Below, in pieces: positions 1-5,118 of a stretch of 6,577 nucleotides of DNA; the stretch's first letter is position 1; each line of letters begins with the position of its first letter. This DNA is from Clostridia bacterium (lineage in GTDB: Bacteria; Bacillota; Clostridia; Oscillospirales; CAG-272). The position numbers were made by a program, and so were the translations under genes. The stretch is from the NCBI GenBank assembly GCA_024404435.1, contig JAKSPW010000077.1, positions 1 to 6,577 of the forward strand. Direction: 5' to 3'. The notes beneath the pieces are model-generated. The model saw only the letters and a list, made by a program, of their open reading frames with translations. It was not told where the DNA came from and made no database searches.

Positions 1-611
1 AAAGCAGCATACATCACCAGATTGAACGCCGCGTGGACGGCAAAGAGCCACGCGAGACGGTGCGGAGTGCCGCGCCGTTTAAGAGAAAGCGACAAAATTC
101 CGAGCATCACTCCGCAGACGAGAGCCACGGCGCGCGGTGCGGGATGGATAAGCGCAAACATTATCGCCTGAACGGCGACCGCCGCCGCGTCGGGCAGACC
201 TTCGAGAAGGTCGACGTATGAGACGCGGAAGATGAACTCTTCGACGAGCGGCTTCACGAGGACTCCGAGCACGCATCTGACCGCGAAGACGTCCGCGGGC
301 ATTTTTTCGGCTTCCCCGTGCGAAAAAATCAGAAATATCCCTTCCGCGGCGAAGAGCCCCGCAAGGCAGACAAGGCACGGTGTGATCGGGGTTTTCCCCT
401 TTTTCTCCGTCTTTTTTCTCCCGAGAAACGGCAGAACGACGGCTGCCGCCGCCGCCCCTCCCGCGAGATACGGAAAAGCCTCCGCGAGAACGTCGCGGGG
501 CGCGGGACTGTCAACTGCCGGCACGAGCGGCGAAAGCAGTCTCATGACTACGAAGAACGCCGCAAACGACGCAAAGACCGAAACGTGCCGTTTTACCGCG
601 TCATTTCTCAT
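1..611 (-). CDS. CPBP (CAAX protease/Abi) family intramembrane metalloprotease, 3' end outside window
   Basis: Reading the minus strand from an ATG at 611-609 gives 203 open codons to the window edge, so the C-terminus is missing. The protein is hydrophobic, with likely membrane helices near residues 10-30, 46-63, 78-97, 106-123, 144-177 and 187-203. The three CPBP motifs are visible in order: EEFIFR (124-129, the EExxxR motif), FALIH (152-156, FxxxH) and HAAFN (193-197, HxxxN). Glu124/Glu125 and His156/His193 are the expected metal-site and catalytic residues, so the active site looks intact. The family cleaves membrane proteins or prenylated peptides; bacterial members act in peptide maturation, bacteriocin immunity or unknown roles, and the substrate cannot be read here. 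The start overlaps the end of the upstream redox-protein gene by 11 nt, implying translational coupling. The ATG at 604-602 is in another frame and meets a stop after three codons, so 611 is preferred. The family call is firm; the role is unknown. Confidence 0.88.
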   Translation of the reverse strand, partial: MRNDAVKRHVSVFASFAAFFVVMRLLSPLVPAVDSPAPRDVLAEAFPYLAGGAAAAAVVLPFLGRKKTEKKGKTPITPCLVCLAGLFAAEGIFLIFSHGEAEKMPADVFAVRCVLGVLVKPLVEEFIFRVSYVDLLEGLPDAAAVAVQAIMFALIHPAPRAVALVCGVMLGILSLSLKRRGTPHRLAWLFAVHAAFNLVMYAA

Positions 612-1071
612 TTCCGAGGTATTCTTCGAGCAGACGCGCGGCCCCGCGGATGAATTTCCCGCACGGGCGCGTTTTATAATATTCCGGAGTTCTCTCCGAC
701 GGATTTTCGCCTACCGTGAAGTCTCTGAGCAGCTCCGCGCAGTCCGTCGCGCCGAACTCCTCCTCAAACTTTTTCATGAGTTCTCTGCCGGCCGCGTAAA
801 GCGCGGTCTTTTCTTCGACCGTCGGCGTTTCGTATCCTCTGATCGCTCCGAGAGCGGCGAGCATGCCGAGCACGGCTCCGCACGGCTGACCGGTGCGGAC
901 TCCGCAGAGGCCGCCTCCGAGGGCGCTGCCGAGCTTAAGAGACGCGTCGGCGGGTACTCCCGTCAGGTCCGAAAACGCCGCGAGCACCGACTGCGCGCAG
1001 GTATGTCCGGAGAGAAAAAGCTCTCCCGCCGCCTCGCTCCGAGGCGTTTTTATTTCGATGTTTTCGCTCAC
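601..1071 (-). CDS. C_GCAxxG_C_C family putative redox-active protein
   Basis: A 156-residue soluble protein starting with GTG at 1071-1069. A Shine-Dalgarno AAGGGAG (minus strand, 1084-1078) lies 6 nt upstream and supports this start. The cysteine pattern of the C_GCAxxG_C_C (split-Soret-like) family is present: TCAQSV (Cys25), then GGGLCG (Cys56), QPCGAVLG (Cys64), TDCAELL (Cys111) and RPCGKF (Cys137). The glycine-rich centre GGGLCGVRTGQPCGAVLG matches the family's core, although the variant here reads G-L-C-G-V. Family members are common in anaerobes and are thought to be redox or metal-binding proteins; no reaction is established. There is no signal peptide or membrane segment, so it is presumably cytoplasmic. 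It is the first gene of a divergent minus-strand unit with the membrane protease at 1-611. The family assignment is good; the function is unknown. Confidence 0.85.
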   Translation of the reverse strand: MSENIEIKTPRSEAAGELFLSGHTCAQSVLAAFSDLTGVPADASLKLGSALGGGLCGVRTGQPCGAVLGMLAALGAIRGYETPTVEEKTALYAAGRELMKKFEEEFGATDCAELLRDFTVGENPSERTPEYYKTRPCGKFIRGAARLLEEYLGNEK

Positions 1072-1140
1072 CGACGGCTCCCTTCCCGCTTCTTTCAGCG
1101 TGAAAACCCGAACTAAAATGCGTTTTTTTTCGCAAAGGTA

Positions 1141-1169
1141 TTCACAAGCGACAAAATATATATTATAAT
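1141..1169 (+). promoter_or_regulatory. Sigma-A type promoter for zapA-U32 unit
   Basis: TTCACA at 1141-1146 (5/6 to the -35 consensus) and TATAAT at 1164-1169 (6/6) are separated by exactly 17 nt. Transcription would start near 1176, leaving a leader of about 115 nt before the zapA ATG at 1292. I see no convincing riboswitch or terminator in that leader. It is AT-rich, unlike the GC-rich genes around it. Confidence 0.7.
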
Positions 1170-1174
1170 ATATA
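1157..1174. promoter_or_regulatory. Perfect 18-bp AT palindrome, possible shared -10 region of divergent promoters
   Basis: TATATATTATAATATATA is its own reverse complement, centred between 1165 and 1166. It supplies TATAAT on the plus strand (1164-1169) and on the minus strand (1167-1162). The minus-strand -35 positions (about 1185-1191) match the consensus poorly, so a minus-strand promoter for the redox/protease pair here is only possible. It could also be a regulator-binding or DNA-melting site. Confidence 0.4.
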
Positions 1175-1291
1175 GAGTAATTAAGATGGCTGACTGTGTC
1201 GTCGTGCCGTTCTTATTACTATTATAACAACAGAGACGGAATTTTTCAACACAATTTTGATTTTTATTTTCTGAAAGGCAGGATACACCCA

Positions 1292-1747
1292 ATGGAAGAA
1301 AAGACAAAGAGAAAAGTAACCGTAAACGTGGCAGGCATCGAGATGAGCTTCGTGACCGACGAAGCCGACTCGTTCGTGAACACCGTCGTCAGCAGCGTCG
1401 ACGAATCCATGACGGGCCTCCTCACCCACAACATGAAATGCTCACAGCTCGACGCGGCCATGCTCACCGCGATCGCCTTCTGCGGCGACAAGATCACCGC
1501 GGAGAAGAGAGTCCGCAATCTCGAGGCGCAGATCTCCCTTTACGACGTCAACATGAGACGCATGAGAGACGAGATCGCCTTTCTGAAGAAGCAGCTCGGC
1601 GGCAAGGACGCCGACTCTCAGCTCGCCATCGACGACGAGCCCGCGCCCGCGTCCGAAGCAGCGGAGGAGCCCGCAAAGGAAGAAGCTCCCGCAACGATGG
1701 CGGACAAGCTCTCCCAGATCGAAAGCCTTCTCAGACGCGATAAATAA
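1292..1747 (+). CDS. zapA: Cell division protein ZapA (FtsZ-ring associated)
   Basis: A 151-residue protein. The ATG at 1292 is preceded by a GAAAGGCAGG ribosome-binding stretch (1273-1283); an in-frame upstream start at 1196 would add residues unlike the family and lies in the AT-rich leader, so it is rejected. Residues 7-65 fit the ZapA N-terminal domain (KVTVNVAGIEMSFVTDE, then SFVNTVVSSVDESM and AAMLTAIAFCGDKI). A coiled coil follows at about 68-103 (EKRVRNLEAQ ... AFLKKQLGG). Then comes a Glu/Ala/Pro-rich acidic linker (about 109-135) and a short amphipathic C-terminal helix (136-149). ZapA dimers and tetramers bundle FtsZ filaments at midcell. The protein is longer than the roughly 90-110 residues of many ZapAs because of the linker and tail. 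It forms an operon with the U32 gene 3 nt downstream, a pairing seen in Clostridia. Confidence 0.85.
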   Translation: MEEKTKRKVTVNVAGIEMSFVTDEADSFVNTVVSSVDESMTGLLTHNMKCSQLDAAMLTAIAFCGDKITAEKRVRNLEAQISLYDVNMRRMRDEIAFLKKQLGGKDADSQLAIDDEPAPASEAAEEPAKEEAPATMADKLSQIESLLRRDK

Positions 1748-1750
1748 CAA

Positions 1751-3778
1751 GTGAACGCCATACCTGAGCTTCTCGCTCCCGCAGGCTCTCCCGACGCGCT
1801 CGACGCGGCGATAGAAGCGGGGGCAGACGCAGTATACTTCGGCGCGTCTCTCTTCTCGAACAGGATGAGAGCGAAGAATTTTTCGGACGATGAGATCGTC
1901 TCAGCCGTGAGGAAATGCGCCGCTTACGGCGTTGCCTCTCACGTGACGCTCAACATCCGCATGCGCTCGCGCGAGCTGCCCGAGGCAGTCAGCCTTGCCC
2001 GCCGTCTGTGGGACGCGGGAGTGACGGCATTCATCGTCGCGGATGCGGGCCTCGCCGAAGCGATAAAGAAAGAGATCCCGGAGGCGGTGCTCCACGCGAG
2101 CACGCAGACGACCGGAGTGAATTCCCGCGACGCGGCGGCGCTCGAAAAGCTCGGCTTTTCGAGAATGGTCTGCCCGAGAGAGCTGTCGAAGGACGAGCTC
2201 TTCGCCCTTGTCGAAGAGTCACCGATCGAGATCGAGGCGTTCGTGCACGGTGCGCTCTGCGTGTCCGTGTCGGGACAGTGCCTCATGAGCTGGGCGATGG
2301 GCGGCAGAAGCGGCAACCGCGGCGAGTGCGCGCAGCCGTGCAGGCTTCCGTACTCGAAGAACGGGAAAGCACCCACTCACGCGCTGAGTCTGAAGGACTC
2401 GTGCCTTGCCCGCCATATCCCGGAGCTGATCGGCTCCGGCGTGTCCTCGCTGAAGATCGAGGGCAGGCTGAAGGCGGCGGATTACGTCTTCGGCGTGACG
2501 AGGGTCTACCGCCGTCTGCTCGACGAGCGTCGTGCGGCGACCGACGCGGAGGTGCGCGAGCTTGATTCGTACTTCTCCCGCGAGGGCTTCACGGACGGCT
2601 ACTTCACCGGATGCCGCAGAGGCATGAACGGAATGAGGCCGGAGGGAGAGGCGGCAAAGTCGGGCGTCTTTACGGGACTATCCGAAAAAGTGAAAATATC
2701 GGCTCACGCCGTACTTAAAGCGGGAGAGGCGGCAAGCCTCACGCTCTCGGACGGTGCGGTGTCCGTCACGGTGACCGGAGACACGGTCGACGCGGCGAGA
2801 AGCGCCCCGACGGACGCGGAAGCCGCTTTCAGAAGCATCTCGAAGCTCGGAGCGAGCCCGTATGCGCTCCGCCGCGAGGATTTTACTTTCGACGGCAGCG
2901 ACGGATTCGCGGCAGTCTCGGCTCTCAACGGGCTGAGGCGGGCGGCAGTCGAGGCGCTGACCGACGAAAAGGCGAAGGCTCTGAGGCGGAAAAGCGTGCC
3001 GTTTGCCCTCGGGGAAGCAGGAGACGGGCTGCGCTCGATGAAAAGCGCGGAGTTCATGCGCCGTGACGACGTTCCGCGCGAAGCGGAGGAATATTTCGAC
3101 GCGATCTTTCTGCCGGAGAGAGAGTATTACCTCGTCCCGACGGACAGGCGCGGGAAGTATGCGCTCTCGATGCCGGAATGGTGCGCCGACGGCGAAAAAT
3201 CAAAGAAAATAATCGAAAAGTACTCTGACTGCGGAGGCAGGCTCGTGCTCTGCCACACCGCGGGACAGATATCGGACGCGAGGGACGCGGGGCTTTGCCC
3301 CGTCGCGTCGTTCAGGCTGAACGTGACGAGTCCCGAGGCGGCAGACGTCGTCAGACGGCTCGGCGCGGTGCGCGTGACGCTCTCGCCGGAGCTTCCCGCG
3401 GCGGCAGCTCTTGCGATAATGAAAAACGACGCGGCTCTGTGCGCCGTGTCGTACGGACATCTCCCGCTGATGCTCGTGAGAAAATGCGTGATCGACGGAG
3501 AAAAGTGCTCCGGCGATTGTCTCGGGAAAGGCTGTCCCGGGCGCGCGGCTCTGACCGACCGCAAGGGAGAAGAGATACGGGTGCTCGCCGTCGGAGACGG
3601 AGTGAACGTGCTGACGAATCCGCACGTCATCTGGTGCGCCGACAGGCCGGAGTTTTCGCGCTCGTGCCACTTCATCTTCACGGAAGAGACGGCAGCCGAG
3701 GCGGCGCACGTCATCTCGGCGGACGAAAGAAGACTCTCTCCCGAAGAAGCCGGGGTCGGCGGGATCAGGAGACTGTAA
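1751..3778 (+). CDS. U32 family protein with DUF3656-like region (RlhA-type RNA hydroxylase / 'peptidase')
   Basis: A 675-residue protein. The N-terminus IPELLAPAGSPDAL and GADAVYFG (24-31) are typical of U32. The U32 signature is at 162-180 (EAFVHGALCVSVSGQCLMS), with Cys170, Cys177, Cys193 and Cys197 as probable iron-sulphur ligands, followed by SLKIEGRLK (233-241). The length and the extra domain after about residue 290 resemble E. coli RlhA (653 aa), which hydroxylates C2501 of 23S rRNA; other U32 members hydroxylate tRNA U34 or ubiquinone precursors, so the substrate is inferred only. A second cysteine cluster follows YGHLPLML (568-575): Cys579, Cys586, Cys590 and Cys595, then LTDRKGE. 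The start is GTG at 1751, in frame with the zapA stop (TAA, one codon, GTG) and without a clear Shine-Dalgarno; the TAA at 1745 rules out any earlier in-frame start. Translation is probably coupled to zapA. Confidence 0.85.
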   Translation: MNAIPELLAPAGSPDALDAAIEAGADAVYFGASLFSNRMRAKNFSDDEIVSAVRKCAAYGVASHVTLNIRMRSRELPEAVSLARRLWDAGVTAFIVADAGLAEAIKKEIPEAVLHASTQTTGVNSRDAAALEKLGFSRMVCPRELSKDELFALVEESPIEIEAFVHGALCVSVSGQCLMSWAMGGRSGNRGECAQPCRLPYSKNGKAPTHALSLKDSCLARHIPELIGSGVSSLKIEGRLKAADYVFGVTRVYRRLLDERRAATDAEVRELDSYFSREGFTDGYFTGCRRGMNGMRPEGEAAKSGVFTGLSEKVKISAHAVLKAGEAASLTLSDGAVSVTVTGDTVDAARSAPTDAEAAFRSISKLGASPYALRREDFTFDGSDGFAAVSALNGLRRAAVEALTDEKAKALRRKSVPFALGEAGDGLRSMKSAEFMRRDDVPREAEEYFDAIFLPEREYYLVPTDRRGKYALSMPEWCADGEKSKKIIEKYSDCGGRLVLCHTAGQISDARDAGLCPVASFRLNVTSPEAADVVRRLGAVRVTLSPELPAAAALAIMKNDAALCAVSYGHLPLMLVRKCVIDGEKCSGDCLGKGCPGRAALTDRKGEEIRVLAVGDGVNVLTNPHVIWCADRPEFSRSCHFIFTEETAAEAAHVISADERRLSPEEAGVGGIRRL

Positions 3779-3781
3779 GAA

Positions 3782-3874
3782 ATGATGTGTTCCGCTTGCG
3801 CGGAACATGATGTGCGCTTGCAAAGCAAGCGAATGATGTTTGCCTTCGGCAAATGATGTGCCTGCGGGCATGAG
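3782..3874. repeat. Tandem array of four different hairpins joined by ATGATGTG linkers
   Basis: The linker ATGATGT(G) recurs at 3782, 3807, 3833 and 3853, and a degenerate ATGAGTG at 3870. Each of the first four is followed at once by a small hairpin with its own sequence: GTTCCGC/GCGGAAC (3789-3806, loop TTGC), CGCTTGC/GCAAGCG (3815-3831, loop AAA), TTTGCC/GGCAAA (3839-3853, loop TTC) and TGCC/GGCA (3859-3870, loop TGCG). Units are 20-26 nt. The array begins 3 nt after the U32 stop codon. There is no T tract after any hairpin, so these are not standard terminators. It is not a CRISPR: the constant part is only 7-8 nt and the variable parts are self-complementary. Confidence 0.8.
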
Positions 3875-3882
3875 TGGTTGGA

Positions 3883-3956
3883 GCGGCACGTCAGCCTACC
3901 ACCGCACGTTGTCATTGCGAGGGCGTTTACGCCCGTGGCAATCTCCTTTATTATCG
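3883..3956. repeat. REP-like palindromic element, copy A (with upstream flank)
   Basis: The core has ATTGC (3914-3918) pairing with GCAAT (3938-3942), and an inner stem GGGCG/CGCCC (3921-3925 with 3930-3934, loop TTTA). The left flank 3883-3921 matches copy C (6368-6406) at 38 of 39 positions. The right side GCAATCTCCTTTATTATCG (3938-3956) is identical in copy B. The general pattern, TGTCATTGCGAG ... GCAATCTCC, resembles widespread dispersed intergenic palindromes of bacterial genomes. Confidence 0.75.
3926..3954 (+). promoter_or_regulatory. Possible weak promoter inside repeat copy A
   Basis: TTTACG (3926-3931, 4/6 to -35) and TATTAT (3949-3954, 5/6 to -10) are 17 nt apart. No better promoter is seen between the U32 gene and DUF4321, so this could start the DUF4321-maf-mreB message with a leader of about 220 nt. 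The -10 part is shared with repeat copy B, but the -35 part is not, so the match may be chance. Confidence 0.22.
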
Positions 3957-4001
3957 CTTTTCTTCTGTTTCACGTCAGCCGGCAGACGGAAAGCGTTTCA
4001 C

Positions 4002-4021
4002 AGCGTCAGACGCTTTTCTTT
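4002..4021 (+). terminator. Weak possible intrinsic terminator
   Basis: AGCGT (4002-4006) and ACGCT (4010-4014) form a 5-bp stem with loop CAG, followed by TTTTCTTT-type sequence (4014-4021). A longer alternative pairs AAAGCGT upstream (about 3990-3996) with ACGCTTT (4010-4016). The stem is short and the T tract is interrupted by C. It would end zapA-U32 transcripts about 240 nt after the U32 stop, or attenuate a promoter inside repeat copy A. Confidence 0.3.
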
Positions 4022-4085
4022 GACGCAACAAGCACAAAGAAAAGCTTTGCAAAAGAAATGCCCGCACAAGGGCTACTCGCCCTTG
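4012..4085. repeat. Inverted repeats upstream of DUF4321
   Basis: GCTTTTCTTTG (4012-4022) and CAAAGAAAAGC (4035-4045) are perfect 11-bp complements around a 12-nt loop. A second hairpin pairs CAAGGGC (4067-4073) with GCCCTTG (4079-4085) around TACTC. The first stem uses the T tract of the weak terminator at 4002-4021, so the two structures exclude each other. No coding potential is convincing here. Confidence 0.6.
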
Positions 4086-4128
4086 ACCTCGCCGCTTTTT
4101 GAAAAAAGTGGACAAAAACTTTCAAAAA

Positions 4129-4163
4129 CTCAATGCTCAATGCTCAATGCTCAAAACTCAATG
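4129..4163 (+). repeat. Heptamer tandem repeat (CTCAATG)5, one unit degenerate
   Basis: Units CTCAATG lie at 4129, 4136, 4143 and 4157; the unit at 4150 reads CTCAAAA. The tract ends 5 nt before the Shine-Dalgarno AAAGGA (4169-4174) of the DUF4321 gene. Its reverse complement occurs as a tract after mreB (6135-6176). Confidence 0.9.
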
Positions 4164-4180
4164 CTGATAAAGGACAACTC

Positions 4181-4438
4181 ATGAAAAACAGATTCTGGCT
4201 CAACTTATTCCTCATCCTGATCGGTGTCGTGATCGGTACCCTGATCGCTCACCTCACAGCCGGCGTGAACGGGCTCTCGTGGCTCGCGTTCGGCCTCGAC
4301 TTCGGGACGAACGCTCCCGTGACCGCAGACCTCGGCATCATGACGCTCACCTTCGGTATCCGACTCTCGATCTCCGTGGCGACCGTCATCTGCACGGCGA
4401 TCTCCCTCATCGTCGGCAAATTCCTCGTCAGAAAATGA
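4181..4438 (+). CDS. DUF4321 family small membrane protein
   Basis: An 85-residue protein. The ATG at 4181 follows AAAGGA (4169-4174) by 6 nt. An in-frame ATG at 4133 would translate the heptamer repeat and is rejected. Two membrane helices are likely: about 7-25 (LNLFLILIGVVIGTLIAHL) and about 62-80. Between them is a conserved-looking segment (LSWLAFGLDFGTNAP, then DLGIMTLTFG) characteristic of the DUF4321 family, which is found in Clostridia. The function is unknown. The gene is the first of the maf-mreB unit, and its stop overlaps the maf start (ATGA). That position is a recurring arrangement in Clostridia and hints at a role at the membrane in elongation or envelope synthesis, but this is inference. 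The family is recognised from memory of its pattern. Confidence 0.75.
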   Translation: MKNRFWLNLFLILIGVVIGTLIAHLTAGVNGLSWLAFGLDFGTNAPVTADLGIMTLTFGIRLSISVATVICTAISLIVGKFLVRK

Positions 4439-5067
4439 AAAATAACGTAAAATTCATCCTCGCATCCGCTTCCCCGCGCAGACACGAGCTGCTGCTCGCC
4501 GCCGGGATCCCGCACGAGGTCCTCGTGACGGACGCGGATGAGAGCGCCTCCCGCGAAAAGCCGGAGAATTTCCCGCGCGCCGCGTGGTACGCGCTCGAAG
4601 CGTCGCGCATCAAGTGCGAGGCGGCAGTCTCCGCTCTGCGGGACGAAAACGGCAGAGCCTTCGTCATCGCCGCCGACACCGTCGTGTCGTCCGACCTCGA
4701 CGAGGTCCTCGGAAAGCCGAAGGAGGACGCGGACGCGGTACGGATGCTCTCCTCCCTCTCGGGCGCGGAGCATTACGTCGTGGGCGGCATCACGCTCGCG
4801 GAGATCGCGGACGGCAAGGTCCGCACCTCGTCGCGCAGCTGCGTCACGAAGGTGAAAATGAGAACTCTTTCCCCCGGGATGATCGACTCCTACGTCGCCA
4901 CCGGCGAGCCGTCGGACAAGGCGGGCGCCTACGCGATCCAGGGACTCGCGGGCATCTTCGTCGAGCGCTTCGAGGGCGACTACAGCAACGTGGTCGGGCT
5001 CTCCGTCGCGACTCTCGCCGACATGCTCCTTACCGACTTCGGCTTCGACGTGACGGAGCTGTGGTGA
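4435..5067 (+). CDS. maf: Maf family nucleotide pyrophosphatase (septum formation inhibitor Maf)
   Basis: A 210-residue protein, the normal length for Maf. The ATG at 4435 overlaps the DUF4321 stop as ATGA, with no separate Shine-Dalgarno needed. Motifs: ASASPRRHELL (10-20, substrate loop with Ser13, Arg15 and Glu18), AADTVV (79-84, with the catalytic-type Asp81), LGKPK (92-96), and DKAGAYAIQG (161-170). NVVGL at 185-189 is followed by Ser where most members have Pro. Maf proteins hydrolyse dTTP, UTP and modified nucleoside triphosphates to the monophosphate plus pyrophosphate, removing non-canonical nucleotides; overexpression in Bacillus blocks septation. The sequence fits the dTTP/UTP (YhdE-like) group better than the m7GTP group, though this is not decisive. 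Maf next to mreB is a classic Firmicutes arrangement. Confidence 0.92.
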   Translation: MKNNVKFILASASPRRHELLLAAGIPHEVLVTDADESASREKPENFPRAAWYALEASRIKCEAAVSALRDENGRAFVIAADTVVSSDLDEVLGKPKEDADAVRMLSSLSGAEHYVVGGITLAEIADGKVRTSSRSCVTKVKMRTLSPGMIDSYVATGEPSDKAGAYAIQGLAGIFVERFEGDYSNVVGLSVATLADMLLTDFGFDVTELW

Positions 5068-5118
5068 GGCGCAAATAACCGAAACTGAACACTCCACTCC
5101 TATGAAAGGCTTTGAAAT

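Noticed and set aside
232..1116. 294-codon plus-strand open frame
   Set aside because: It is the shadow of the minus-strand protease and redox-protein genes, which have intact family motifs; the frame itself reads as low-complexity Arg/Ser-rich sequence.
1176..1291. 6S RNA or a riboswitch in the zapA leader
   Set aside because: The roughly 115 nt are AT-rich without a long stem, conserved core or terminator; the zapA-6S RNA link belongs to Gammaproteobacteria.
3782..3874. CRISPR-like regular spacing
   Set aside because: Constant parts are 7-8 nt, units are 20-26 nt and the variable parts are hairpins, so there are no repeats and spacers of CRISPR size and no cas gene.
3127..3915. 262-codon minus-strand open frame across the U32 3' end
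   Set aside because: It is a shadow of the U32 gene that runs through the hairpin array; no family motif is present.
4083..4111. TTGACC at 4083-4088 as a -35 box for the DUF4321-maf-mreB operon
   Set aside because: The sequence 17 nt downstream (AAGTGG) does not resemble a -10 box.
3840..4184. Open frames of 74-114 codons in the intergenic block
   Set aside because: They run through the hairpin array, REP-like copy and heptamer tract, have no ribosome-binding site and no family resemblance; they are repeat-derived.
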